Below, one piece after another: positions 1 through 8,664 of a stretch of DNA of 49,373 nucleotides. The DNA is from Deltaproteobacteria bacterium. GTDB lineage: Bacteria; Desulfobacterota_D; UBA1144; Nemesobacterales; Nemesobacteraceae. Location: NCBI GenBank assembly GCA_029262295.1, contig JAJCZR010000009.1:1-49373 (forward strand), read 5' to 3'. A program made the position numbers and the translations under genes. Position 1 is the first letter of the stretch. Every line of letters begins with the position of its first letter. The notes beneath the pieces were generated by a model. The model searched no databases. It saw only the letters and a program-made list of their open reading frames with translations, and had not been told where the DNA came from.

Positions 1-973
1 CAATAAAACGAGCATCACTCATTTTATCGAGCTGCTTTGAAGTCGTGCCACTTGAAACCAACCCATGAAATCCACTTATAGCTCCGCATGCTATAGTTAC
101 AAAGATAAATGGGAATAAAGGAACTCCTGTATCAGTATTTAAATTCAGTGCGGGTGCCTGCATCTGCGGATGTGCAACAAATAATCCTGCAATTATTATT
201 ACAAGACCTACTACCAACTGATGGCTGTTAATAAAATCTCTTGGTTGAAGAAGTGTCCACACAGGAAGCACAGATGCAATAAATGAGTAGATCAAAAGCA
301 GGATTATCCAGGTGACTGTCTCACTTCCCATCACTGCCGGTATATGTATTGGAAGGAATGTGCCTACCCAAACCATGAAATATAAAAGGATTAACGCTAT
401 TACAGAAGGCCATAAAAGAGATACCCCTTTTTTATAAAATAGATATCCGATCAATACAGCAACAATTATCTCAAAATTTACGGGAAGCACACTGGCAGGA
501 AACTTTGTAAAAAGAGTGGCAATTGCAAAGGCAAACACTGCTATCACAAAAAATATTAAGAAATAAACTATCAGTAGAAAAAGAATTCGGGCTCTGGGGC
601 TTATAATTGAAGCTGCAAGATCACCAATTGTTCTACCTTTATTACGTGCTGAAATGACAAGGGCACTAAAGTCATGAACTGCACCCATAAATATTGTTCC
701 GACCACAACCCATATTATTGCAGGCACCCATCCCCAAAACACAGCTATGGCTGGACCTATTATTGGAGCCGCCCCTGCAATAGATGCAAAGTGATGTCCG
801 AATAATACTTCTTTTTTTGATGGCACATAGTCGACACCATCATTTAGTTCATGAGCTGGAGTTACTTCATGGTCATCAAGTTTGAAAATTTTCCTGGCAA
901 GAAATTTTGAGTAAAACCTGTAAGCAAGAATGTAAGAAACAATTACAATTATGGCAACAACGGCAGCGTTCAT
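1..973 (-). CDS. cstA: Carbon starvation protein CstA family permease, C-terminus off the left edge
   Basis: This is the first 324 residues of a polytopic inner-membrane protein; the reading frame stays open to base 1, so the rest lies outside the window. It starts MNAAVVAIIV and contains the CstA-family landmarks FGHHFASIAGAAPIIGPA (about residues 62-79), then WGWVPAIIWVVVGTIFMGAVHD and a long run of hydrophobic helices. CstA proteins take up pyruvate or peptides under carbon limitation. The ATG is preceded by CGGAG at a normal distance. It follows the lipoprotein gene at 1009-1506 by 35 bases on the same strand and may be co-transcribed with it. The family assignment is firm; the substrate is inferred from the family. 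Confidence 0.9.
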   Translation of the reverse strand, partial: MNAAVVAIIVIVSYILAYRFYSKFLARKIFKLDDHEVTPAHELNDGVDYVPSKKEVLFGHHFASIAGAAPIIGPAIAVFWGWVPAIIWVVVGTIFMGAVHDFSALVISARNKGRTIGDLAASIISPRARILFLLIVYFLIFFVIAVFAFAIATLFTKFPASVLPVNFEIIVAVLIGYLFYKKGVSLLWPSVIALILLYFMVWVGTFLPIHIPAVMGSETVTWIILLLIYSFIASVLPVWTLLQPRDFINSHQLVVGLVIIIAGLFVAHPQMQAPALNLNTDTGVPLFPFIFVTIACGAISGFHGLVSSGTTSKQLDKMSDARFI

Positions 974-1008
974 AAATTAAACTCCGAGAAATAAGGGTTT
1001 AATTATAC

Positions 1009-1506
1009 TCAAAATTCTTTTTCAAGTTGAGGGATAATGTCTACATGGTGACCTACCATTTTCCATTCACCATTTTCTTTTCTGAATACGCTTGATGCCC
1101 TCAGAGCCACTTCTTTATTTATTCCCGAAGTTTCAGAGTCTGCACTTATTACAAGCTGATATGTGTACGCAGAATTATCGATAACATTAATTGTGATGTC
1201 TTTCGGGGCAACTTTCCCTCCAAGTTTAAGAGCGACCTGTGATTTCCAGTCGGCATAAAAGTTATCCCAACCAACCTGATATTCACCATTAGCTCCCATG
1301 TACACTATATCTTCACTTTGCGACCATACATCTTTTGCCTTCTCGGCATCACCTGTAAACATTGCGTTTAAAGATTCATAAAAGCCTAAAAGTGCTTTTT
1401 CTACTTTTGCTCTTTCTTGATCTACCTCTTTTGGATTATTACTCAGACTCGCACATGAAGTTAATGTAAAAACAAGAACCAAGATCAACGATAAGTTTTT
1501 TAACAT
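1009..1506 (-). CDS. Lipoprotein with SnoaL/NTF2-like domain
   Basis: 165 residues. The N-terminus is a type II signal peptide ending in the lipobox LTSC, with the lipidated Cys at residue 18. The mature part (about residues 32-160) resembles NTF2/SnoaL-like cone folds of the DUF4440 kind: an N-terminal helix with FYESLNAMFTGD, a central region with VYMGANGEYQVGWDNFYADW, and a final strand pair with RKENGEWKMVGHHVD. These domains often bind small ligands, but no catalytic residues can be assigned here. The ATG has GGAG eight bases upstream. Its position just before cstA suggests co-transcription, not necessarily shared function. Confidence 0.75.
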   Translation of the reverse strand: MLKNLSLILVLVFTLTSCASLSNNPKEVDQERAKVEKALLGFYESLNAMFTGDAEKAKDVWSQSEDIVYMGANGEYQVGWDNFYADWKSQVALKLGGKVAPKDITINVIDNSAYTYQLVISADSETSGINKEVALRASSVFRKENGEWKMVGHHVDIIPQLEKEF

Positions 1507-1585
1507 TTTATTTTCTCCATCTTTATACTGAAATTATTTTTCAATTATAATAAACTAACTTCAACTTAAAAAACAGGAGACCTAA

Positions 1586-2050
1586 ATGAAAGATAGAATC
1601 TATTACCTGCTGCCAGTTTTCTTTCTTTTAATACTTAACATTTCATGTGAATCAGATTCTCAGGCACAAGAGTTTCCTGAATGTTTTAGCGGCACATATT
1701 TAAATATTGAGGGAAGCGACACTCAAAGTCTTTTTACATTTACAGCTGATGGAAATTTAATTGGTGTAAGTTCGGCAGAGAAAATACTTAATTTTAGCAC
1801 TGAGCTTGGCTCTTGGGTTGCAACAAGTAGTGACACAGCCAAAGCAGTTTTTTTAGACTTTTCATTTGGTAATGCTGGGGAATTAGTAAATATAGCAAGA
1901 GTTGATCTTGATATAACTTTTATCGGGGATAACTGTGAAGAGACTGAAGGGAATTTTGAAATAAGGTTTTTTGAAGATAATGAAGATCCATTAGACATTT
2001 CCGCTGACACAGGCGAGGCAATTTCTGATACTTTTACGGGAAGAAAATAG
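1586..2050 (+). CDS. Lipoprotein of unknown function
   Basis: 154 residues with a type II signal peptide: positively charged start, hydrophobic core LLPVFFLLIL, lipobox NISC with Cys at residue 21. The mature protein is rich in Thr, Asp, Glu and Phe and looks like a small beta-sandwich (CFSGTYLNIEG, LFTFTADGNL, ELGSWVATSSD), a pattern common in Gram-negative lipoproteins that measure or bind surface ligands. I do not recognise the family. An AGGAG sits seven bases before the ATG. The gene is divergent from the lipoprotein at 1009-1506 and converges with the lipocalin gene downstream. Confidence 0.7.
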   Translation: MKDRIYYLLPVFFLLILNISCESDSQAQEFPECFSGTYLNIEGSDTQSLFTFTADGNLIGVSSAEKILNFSTELGSWVATSSDTAKAVFLDFSFGNAGELVNIARVDLDITFIGDNCEETEGNFEIRFFEDNEDPLDISADTGEAISDTFTGRK

Positions 2051-2063
2051 TGGTGGAATAATT

Positions 2064-2603
2064 TTAATTTTGCTTTGTAAACTGAAACTTGTCAGTGTTA
2101 TAGCCATTTTGTTTGAGTTTCAAAAAAGCCTCTTGTAGCATGTCTTCGGTAAGGTTTTTCTCACGGGCTAGGATCCAGCCATATTTACGTTCTGAGTGAC
2201 CAATTACTGCATATTCATAATTATCTCCAATACCAATTATCCAGTAATCTCCCCAAAATAAATACCAGCCAAATATATTAAAAAAGCTTACTTTTAATTT
2301 AGCGTTTGAATCGCTATCAACTACTTTTGCTATACCTTTCGCTTTGACTATGTTGCCTTTATTGTCCAGGCATCTGTTTATAACATTTATTCTTCCATCT
2401 TGTCTTAACTCATAATTTGCTGTGGTATTGCTATCGTATTTTTTCTGGAAACTGTTTGGTATTTTGGCAATTTCATACCAAGTTCCAACATACTTTGATA
2501 GGTCAATTTTGGTTACTGTTTTAACCTCATCTGTATTCTGAGCCATTGAAAAAGATCCAAAAAACAACATTAATAAAACTAATTTTATAATTTTAATGTT
2601 CAT
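2064..2603 (-). CDS. blc: Bacterial lipocalin (Blc family)
   Basis: 179 residues with a Sec signal peptide (MNIKIIKLVLLMLFFGSFSMA) that lacks a lipobox Cys, unlike E. coli Blc, which is a lipoprotein. The first lipocalin motif is clear: YVGTWYEIAKIPNSFQKKY at about residues 39-57, with the invariant GTW. Later strands include NYELRQDGRINVINRC, SFFNIFGWYLFWGDYWII and YGWILAREKNL, matching the Blc/ApoD group. Such proteins bind lipids or lysophospholipids at the cell envelope, which is knowledge of the family. The start overlaps the end of the small membrane protein gene upstream by 11 bases, suggesting translational coupling. Confidence 0.88.
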   Translation of the reverse strand: MNIKIIKLVLLMLFFGSFSMAQNTDEVKTVTKIDLSKYVGTWYEIAKIPNSFQKKYDSNTTANYELRQDGRINVINRCLDNKGNIVKAKGIAKVVDSDSNAKLKVSFFNIFGWYLFWGDYWIIGIGDNYEYAVIGHSERKYGWILAREKNLTEDMLQEAFLKLKQNGYNTDKFQFTKQN

Positions 2604-2877
2604 TCCTTTTACCGTTAAATGAGTTTACTGACTTTACTTTAAATCCAAAAAATAAAATTAGAATTGTTAAGATTAAAAAAAAGATACTAACCGGAAGCCA
2701 GAAGATTGAATCTGCATCAAGCATGTGCGGCATCTCGGGATTAAAACATTTGCCTTCGCTTGAGAACTCTGTCGGACAGCTCGCATATAATGTTTGATAA
2801 AAGATAAAATTAATTATTGATAATGAAGATGTTGTAAAAATTAATATCCAGAACGAAATTTTTTTCCAAGTCTTCAT
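2593..2877 (-). CDS. Small two-helix membrane protein
   Basis: 94 residues with two predicted membrane helices (about residues 7-29 and 59-80) joined by a loop carrying two Cys (ASCPTEF and GKCFNPEM) that could form an extracytoplasmic disulfide. The C-terminal tail is basic and probably cytoplasmic. I recognise no family. It lies eight bases downstream of the ABC-F gene and overlaps the lipocalin gene, so it is probably in one transcript with both. Confidence 0.6.
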   Translation of the reverse strand: MKTWKKISFWILIFTTSSLSIINFIFYQTLYASCPTEFSSEGKCFNPEMPHMLDADSIFWLPVSIFFLILTILILFFGFKVKSVNSFNGKRNEH

Positions 2878-2885
2878 ATTAAATA

Positions 2886-4769
2886 TTAAGAACTCATATA
2901 CTCTGTTACTTCATCCCACCTTTTATACATTACTTTTAGTTTCAAGTTTAACTCATTGAAATCATTGTTTTTTTGTGTCGCATATTCTTCATCATCATAG
3001 AACCCGGGTTCTTCAAATAGATTAACAAGCTCTTCTTTTTCTTTTTCAAAATTAAAGATCTTTTCTTCTAGTTCTTTCAGTGCTTTTCCAAGCTGGTTTT
3101 CAGTAAGGTCTTTCCAGTTACCCATATTTTCAAGCCCTTTTTCTTTTAACTCTCGGTATAGCTTATTTCTTTCTTCAGCGCTTATTTTCTTTTCAGAAAC
3201 ACGGTTTTTATCCTCATTCTCATCACTTTCTGAGCTAAGTTCTTGAGCTCTATCCTCACCTTTATACTTCTTAATAAATTCAGAATAGTTACCCAAATGA
3301 GTTTTTACATCTTTGCTTTCAACATACCAAACCTTGTTAACAAGCTGATCAATGAAGTATCTATCGTGGCTTATGACAATAAAGCTCCCACTAAAATTTC
3401 TGAGTGCATTTAAAAGAACTTCTTTCGACTGAATATCTAGATGGTTAGTAGGCTCATCGAGAATGAGAAAATTTGAAGGTGAAACAAGCATCTTGGATAA
3501 AGCAACCCTGCTCTTTTCGCCCCCGGAAAGTACTTTAACTTTCTTTTCTAAGTCCTCTGAATTAAACAAAAAAGAACCGAGAATGCCCCTTATTTCAGTT
3601 TCTGTCATATCAGGGGCAACATCTGAAAATTCTTCATAAACATTGTTGTCTAGATTAAGTGTATCACTCTGGTTTTGGGCATAATAAGAAAGTTCCACAT
3701 TGTGCCCAAGTTTATGCTCTCCTTCGAACTGCTCAAACTCATTAATTATTTTAGCAAGGGTAGTTTTTCCTTCACCATTTTTTCCGGCGAGTGCAATTTT
3801 ATCCCCTCTTTCAATTTTTAGCGGGCCTGCATTATTAAAAACTGTATTAACACCCATTTCAGTGTTGTACTGTTTTGCAAACTTTGAGATCTCATAAACA
3901 ATCTTCCCGGATCTCCCAGCCTCCGGGAATTTAAGGTTTATAGACTTCCTCATAGTCTCTGGTTCCTCAATCGTATCCATTTTCTCAAGCATTTTTATCC
4001 TGCTTTGCACCTGGGTGGCCTTTGTGTTTTTATAGCGAAAACGCTCAATAAACCTTTCTATTTGCTCTATTTTTTTTTGTTGGTTCTTATAAGTAGAAAG
4101 TTGAATTTCTTTTATATTTTCTTTTTCAAGAAGATATTTTGAATAGTTACCAGTAAACTCCGTGATCTTGCCATTATGAAGTTCTGCAACCGTGTTCACC
4201 ATCCTGTCGAGCAAATACTTATCATGTGAAACAATCACAACTGTGCCACTAAAATTATTCAGATAATCTTCAAGCCATTCAATACTTTCAATATCAAGGT
4301 GGTTTGTAGGTTCATCCAAAAGTAGCAGGCCCGGCTCCATAAGAAGAATCTTTGCAAGTTCAATCCTCATTTTCCAGCCACCCGAAAGATTTACAGCTTT
4401 TTCATTCATCATTTGAATTGAAAAGCCAAGTCCCATCAATATCTTTTCTGCTTTATATTTATAACTTTCAATTACTTCACCTGGGCCAAGATTGTGCTTT
4501 AGTGCTTTAACAGTTTCATCAACTGCTGTTTTTTCTTGTAGATCATAGCTTAGTTCCTGAGGCAGGTATCCAACTATAAGATTTTTTGGAACATTTACTT
4601 TTCCTTTCTCTGGATTTAGTGTTCCGTTTACAACTTCGAGAAGAGTTGTTTTCCCTGTGCCATTAGGCCCTACAAGCCCATACTTTTTATTTTTTTTGAT
4701 AGCCCAATTGAGATCATCGAAGATTTTTTTGCCTTTGAACGACTGTGAAATATTCGTAAGATTTATCAT
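2886..4769 (-). CDS. ABC-F family ATPase (Uup/YheS-like)
   Basis: 627 residues, two ABC cassettes and no membrane segments: a soluble ribosome-associated ABC-F protein. Cassette 1 has Walker A GPNGTGKTT (34-42), signature LSGGWKMRIELA and Walker B LLLLDEPTNHLD. The linker that contacts the tRNA in ABC-F proteins is the Arg/Lys-rich stretch around IERFIERFRYKNTKATQVQSR. Cassette 2 has Walker A GKNGEGKTT, signature LSGGEKSRVALSK and Walker B FLILDEPTNHLD. A charged C-terminal extension with coiled-coil character (about residues 530-627) fits Uup or YheS more than EttA. ABC-F proteins resolve stalled ribosomes or confer ribosome-protection resistance; which applies here cannot be read from the sequence. 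Confidence 0.9.
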   Translation of the reverse strand: MINLTNISQSFKGKKIFDDLNWAIKKNKKYGLVGPNGTGKTTLLEVVNGTLNPEKGKVNVPKNLIVGYLPQELSYDLQEKTAVDETVKALKHNLGPGEVIESYKYKAEKILMGLGFSIQMMNEKAVNLSGGWKMRIELAKILLMEPGLLLLDEPTNHLDIESIEWLEDYLNNFSGTVVIVSHDKYLLDRMVNTVAELHNGKITEFTGNYSKYLLEKENIKEIQLSTYKNQQKKIEQIERFIERFRYKNTKATQVQSRIKMLEKMDTIEEPETMRKSINLKFPEAGRSGKIVYEISKFAKQYNTEMGVNTVFNNAGPLKIERGDKIALAGKNGEGKTTLAKIINEFEQFEGEHKLGHNVELSYYAQNQSDTLNLDNNVYEEFSDVAPDMTETEIRGILGSFLFNSEDLEKKVKVLSGGEKSRVALSKMLVSPSNFLILDEPTNHLDIQSKEVLLNALRNFSGSFIVISHDRYFIDQLVNKVWYVESKDVKTHLGNYSEFIKKYKGEDRAQELSSESDENEDKNRVSEKKISAEERNKLYRELKEKGLENMGNWKDLTENQLGKALKELEEKIFNFEKEKEELVNLFEEPGFYDDEEYATQKNNDFNELNLKLKVMYKRWDEVTEYMSS

Positions 4770-4837
4770 TTTTATAAAAATTTATATGTATAACAAATAT
4801 TGTTTATACTACAAAACTATATCAAAACGCCAATATT

Positions 4838-6019
4838 ATGAAAAGATTAAATACTGCACCCAAAAATCAATTGATCTGCAAAATATTTGATTCTATCACA
4901 AAACTCAATAGGGATGAATATAATCACATACAACCTCCTGATAATCCTTTTTTGGAATATGAATTTTTATATGCACTCGAAGAGTCTGAAAGCATAGGGC
5001 TTGGGACAGGATGGGATCCGAGATATATTGTGCTTTTTGATGAAGGTAAAATAATTGCATCACTTACCTTTTTTATAAAAACAGACTCTTATGGTGAATA
5101 CATTTTCGACTGGGAATGGGCAAGGGCCTATTATGATGCTGGTCTTTCCTACTATCCAAAAGCAGTTGTTGGTGTTCCTTTCACCCCAACAAACGGACAA
5201 AAAATTATTGTTGATGAGAGTTGCGATTTTGATGTTTGTGCTTCAGTATTAATTGAAAAACTAATTGAATACTCAAACTCTTTTTCTCTCTCATCTATTC
5301 ACTTCCTTTTTATTACTGAAAGAGAAAAAAGTGTTCTGGAAAAATTTAATTTCCTCGTGCGCCTCACCCACCAATACCACTGGCATAATAATGATTATAA
5401 AACATTTGATGACTTCCTTTCCGACCTGAGATCCGGCAAAAGAAAACAGATACGAAAAGAAAGAAAAAGAATTTATGAGCAAAACATAAAAATTGAACTT
5501 ATAGAAAATGGTGCCCTTACTGATGAGCACCTGGATGTGATCTGGCGATTCTACATAAATACCAACTCAAAAAAATGGGGAAACGCTTATCTAAATAAAA
5601 GGTTTTTTGATATTATTTTTGATCTTTACAAAGAACGAACTCTTTTAGTGATGGCAAAGTCGGACGAGACCTGGCTTGGCGGCACAATCAACTTTTTTAA
5701 AAACAAAAAACTCTACGGAAGATATTGGGGCTGTGAGTTAGAAGTGGAATTCCTTCATTTTGAATGCTGTTACTATAAGTTGATCGAGTTTGCCATTGAA
5801 AACAAAATTGAGATATTTGAAGCGGGTGCCCAGGGTGAGCATAAGTTCCTTCGGGGTTTTTCTGCCGTCCCAATTTACAGTTGTCACTACTTCTTTAATA
5901 CAGGTGCATACAACTCAATTTCTAATTTTCTTGAAAGAGAGAGAATTTACTACCAAAACATGATAAACAGCTACAATAAGAAGTCACCTTTAAAGCATCT
6001 TTATGGTGGAAAAAGGTAA
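4838..6019 (+). CDS. COG3146 (DUF482) GNAT-fold N-acyltransferase
   Basis: 393 residues, close to the usual family length of about 380. Family hallmarks are DWEWARAYYDAGLSYYPKAVVGVPFTP (about 93-119), HWHNNDYKTFDDFLSDLRSGKRKQIRKERK (about 181-210) and the C-terminal FEAGAQGEHKFLRGFSAVPIYSCHY. The fold is a tandem GNAT domain related to FemABX-type peptidoglycan and lipid acyltransferases. Substrate is unknown; the protein is cytoplasmic. The ATG has no obvious ribosome-binding site. An upstream overlapping frame that reaches into the ABC-F gene was rejected because the family begins near this start. Confidence 0.87.
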   Translation: MKRLNTAPKNQLICKIFDSITKLNRDEYNHIQPPDNPFLEYEFLYALEESESIGLGTGWDPRYIVLFDEGKIIASLTFFIKTDSYGEYIFDWEWARAYYDAGLSYYPKAVVGVPFTPTNGQKIIVDESCDFDVCASVLIEKLIEYSNSFSLSSIHFLFITEREKSVLEKFNFLVRLTHQYHWHNNDYKTFDDFLSDLRSGKRKQIRKERKRIYEQNIKIELIENGALTDEHLDVIWRFYINTNSKKWGNAYLNKRFFDIIFDLYKERTLLVMAKSDETWLGGTINFFKNKKLYGRYWGCELEVEFLHFECCYYKLIEFAIENKIEIFEAGAQGEHKFLRGFSAVPIYSCHYFFNTGAYNSISNFLERERIYYQNMINSYNKKSPLKHLYGGKR

Positions 6020-6035
6020 AAAAATTGTATATTAT
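6007..6035 (+). promoter_or_regulatory. Putative clpS promoter, probable leaderless start
   Basis: A -35-like TGGAAA (6007-6012), 17-base spacer and -10 TATTAT (6030-6035) lie directly before clpS. Only eight bases separate the -10 box from the ATG at 6044, and there is no Shine-Dalgarno sequence, so transcription would begin at or one or two bases before the start codon. The -35 overlaps the end of the upstream gene. Confidence 0.4.
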
Positions 6036-6043
6036 ATTGCAAA

Positions 6044-6379
6044 ATGTCGGAAGATAGATCATTAACTAACACCAACGACACAGAAACGCTCAGTGAAGAG
6101 ATAGTTAGTGTTAAAAAGCCCGACATGTATAAGGTGGTACTGCTTAACGATGATTATACGCCCAGGGATTTTGTGGTCTGGGTGTTGACAACAGTGTTTT
6201 TTAAAAACCAACAGGAAAGCACAAGAATTATGCTCGAAGCACATACTAAAGGTAAAAGTGTTATAGCAAGTTACACGTATGATATTGCAAAAACCAAGCT
6301 CGTGCAGGTTGAAAATTTGGCAGAAAAATATGAACATCCGTTAAAGTGTATTCTTGAAGTTGAGAGTGGGGATAATTAG
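6044..6379 (+). CDS. clpS: ATP-dependent Clp protease adaptor ClpS
   Basis: 111 residues, the usual ClpS size. The N-end-rule binding fold shows YKVVLLNDDYTPRDFVVWVL (about 29-48), with the conserved NDD/T substrate-pocket segment. A middle helix with EAHTKGKSVIASYTYDIAKTK and a final strand KCILEVE complete it. ClpS delivers substrates with destabilising N-terminal residues to ClpA and shields others. The unstructured N-terminal arm needed for handing over substrates is present (residues 1-27). clpA starts four bases after the clpS stop, the standard arrangement. Confidence 0.95.
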   Translation: MSEDRSLTNTNDTETLSEEIVSVKKPDMYKVVLLNDDYTPRDFVVWVLTTVFFKNQQESTRIMLEAHTKGKSVIASYTYDIAKTKLVQVENLAEKYEHPLKCILEVESGDN

Positions 6380-6382
6380 TTT

Positions 6383-8635
6383 ATGACTATTTCTGAAGAA
6401 CTCGAAAAAACGCTCTACCGGGCATACGAACAGGCTAAACTCAGAAAGCATGAGTTTATTACTCCTGAACACATACTGCTTGAACTCGCACGGGATAAAA
6501 TTGCATCAGAAATTCTTGTAGGATGTGATGTTGATCTTGAACTCTTAACAAATGATCTCGAACAGTACTTTAAGGAAAACCTACCCCCTATTGATTCAAA
6601 ATATCTTGCTGACCCTCTTTACTCAGCGGGAAGCAAATACATTCTAAGAATAGCATCAATGCATGCGGAATCAGCTGATAAAGAAGAAATAGACGGCGGG
6701 AATATCCTTGTGGCCCTCTTCAGGGTACCCGAATCCCATGCAGTTTATTTTCTAAATCAACAAGGACTTACCAGATACACAGTGGTTAAGTTTCTTTCAC
6801 ATGGAAGAATTGATAATAATATGGACGGCGAAGGTTTTGATACAAAAAAACTTCCAAAATCAGACTCTGAAAAAAAAGACTCAAAGAGCCAGAACCCTTT
6901 AGAACTTTATTGCACTAACCTGGTCAATAAAGCAGCCAAGGGAAAGATAGATCCTTTGATAGGAAGGGAAAACGAGCTTTCAAGAACTGTTCATATTCTT
7001 AGCAGACGCCGTAAAAACAATCCTGTGCTTGTTGGTGATGCTGGGGTTGGAAAAACGGCAATAGCAGAAGGACTTGCACTAAAGATAGTTGATGGAGAAG
7101 TGCCATCTTCAATGAAAAAAATGAATGTATATTCACTTGATATGGGCACTCTTACAGCAGGAACAAAATACAGAGGGGATTTTGAGGAAAGGTTAAAAGC
7201 TATAATAAACGAAGTGAAAGGTGATCCCGACAAAATTCTTTTCATCGATGAAATACATACTGTGATCGGAGCGGGAGCTGTATCAGGTGGAAGCCTTGAT
7301 GCATCCAACATGCTTAAACCGGCACTAGCAAATGGCGAGATAAAATGTATCGGCACTACAACACTAAAAGAATATAGAATGATATTTGAAAAAGACCATG
7401 CGTTGGCCAGAAGGTTTCAAAGAATAGATATTCATGAGCCTTCAATTGAAGACTGCAATAAAATACTTTTCGGGCTTAAAAAGCATTATGAAGAGTTTCA
7501 CAATGTTAAATATTCCGCAAGAGCAATAAAAGCTGCAGTTGAGCTATCCGCGAAATATATTACAGACAGAAGGCTTCCCGATAAGGCAATTGATATTATT
7601 GATGAAGCTGGCGCCACTGTTAAACTCCGCCATGATGACGGGCTTCCGAAACAGGTAAAAGTCTCAGACATAGAGCAGCTTGTATCAAAGATAGCAAAAA
7701 TACCATCAAAGTCAGTGAAAGTTGAAGATAGAAACCTTCTTTCAAACCTATCTCCTGATCTGAAAAAGTTTATTTACGGACAGGATGAAGCAGTTGAAAA
7801 GCTTGTTACAACAATTCAGATGTCGAGAGCTGGTCTTAATGAACCTGAAAAACCAGTTGGCTCTTTTATGTTTTCAGGCCCCACAGGTGTGGGAAAAACA
7901 GAACTTAGTAAAAAATTAGCTGAAACCATGGGAATAGAATTTCTAAGGTTTGATATGAGTGAATATATGGAGAAGCATACTGTCTCAAGGTTAATTGGTT
8001 CTCCTCCAGGATATGTAGGATTTGATCAGGGAGGCCAGCTGACTGAAGCAATTTATGCAAGCCCTCACTGTGTGCTCCTTCTCGATGAAATAGAAAAAGC
8101 ACATGAAGATATTTATAACATTCTCCTTCAGATAATGGATCATGCCACTCTCACAGACTCAAATGGAAGAAAAGTGGATTTTCGCCAGGTTATCCTGATA
8201 CTCACAACCAATACTGGATCCATGGAAAGTATGAAAAGAAACGTCGGTTTTAATAAAAGCGAATTTGATGACAAAAGCACTGAGGCAATTGAAAGATACT
8301 TCTCACCTGAATTCAGAAACAGGCTTAATGCTATAATTAAATTTAATCCCCTTGACATAAAAGTTGTTGAGATGATTGTTGAAAAGATGATTGGTGATCT
8401 TCAAGAAAGGCTTAAATCAAAGAAAGTGACGATTGAGCTTATGCCTAAAGCAAGAAAATTTATTGCTGAAAAAGGATATGATCCTCAGCTTGGGGCAAGG
8501 CCAATTCAAAGAATGATTGACTCTGAGATTGCTGAAAAACTCTCAAAAGAAATACTTTTTGGCACTCTTTCGAGTGGTGGTAATGCAAAAATCACACTTA
8601 AAGATAATGAACTTGAATTTATATATTCCAAATAA
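6383..8635 (+). CDS. clpA: ATP-dependent Clp protease ATP-binding subunit ClpA
   Basis: 750 residues. Order: N-terminal Clp_N repeats (about 1-145), D1 AAA+ module with Walker A GDAGVGKT (218-225) and Walker B KILFIDEIHT, then D2 with Walker A GPTGVGKT (499-506), Walker B CVLLLDEIEKAH and sensor EFRNRLNAII. No ClpB-type middle coiled coil is present, which separates it from the disaggregase. The tripeptide VGF (around residue 620) sits where ClpA carries its IGF/IGL ClpP-docking loop, so it should partner ClpP; clpP is not in the window. ClpA unfolds substrates delivered by ClpS, encoded immediately upstream. Confidence 0.96.
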   Translation: MTISEELEKTLYRAYEQAKLRKHEFITPEHILLELARDKIASEILVGCDVDLELLTNDLEQYFKENLPPIDSKYLADPLYSAGSKYILRIASMHAESADKEEIDGGNILVALFRVPESHAVYFLNQQGLTRYTVVKFLSHGRIDNNMDGEGFDTKKLPKSDSEKKDSKSQNPLELYCTNLVNKAAKGKIDPLIGRENELSRTVHILSRRRKNNPVLVGDAGVGKTAIAEGLALKIVDGEVPSSMKKMNVYSLDMGTLTAGTKYRGDFEERLKAIINEVKGDPDKILFIDEIHTVIGAGAVSGGSLDASNMLKPALANGEIKCIGTTTLKEYRMIFEKDHALARRFQRIDIHEPSIEDCNKILFGLKKHYEEFHNVKYSARAIKAAVELSAKYITDRRLPDKAIDIIDEAGATVKLRHDDGLPKQVKVSDIEQLVSKIAKIPSKSVKVEDRNLLSNLSPDLKKFIYGQDEAVEKLVTTIQMSRAGLNEPEKPVGSFMFSGPTGVGKTELSKKLAETMGIEFLRFDMSEYMEKHTVSRLIGSPPGYVGFDQGGQLTEAIYASPHCVLLLDEIEKAHEDIYNILLQIMDHATLTDSNGRKVDFRQVILILTTNTGSMESMKRNVGFNKSEFDDKSTEAIERYFSPEFRNRLNAIIKFNPLDIKVVEMIVEKMIGDLQERLKSKKVTIELMPKARKFIAEKGYDPQLGARPIQRMIDSEIAEKLSKEILFGTLSSGGNAKITLKDNELEFIYSK

Positions 8636-8664
8636 AATTTAATTAATATCACAATTTAATAAAA

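Noticed and set aside
4657-4890. 77-codon plus-strand frame across the ABC-F start
   Set aside because: Antisense to the Walker A region of ABC-F and out of frame with the acyltransferase; no supporting signal.
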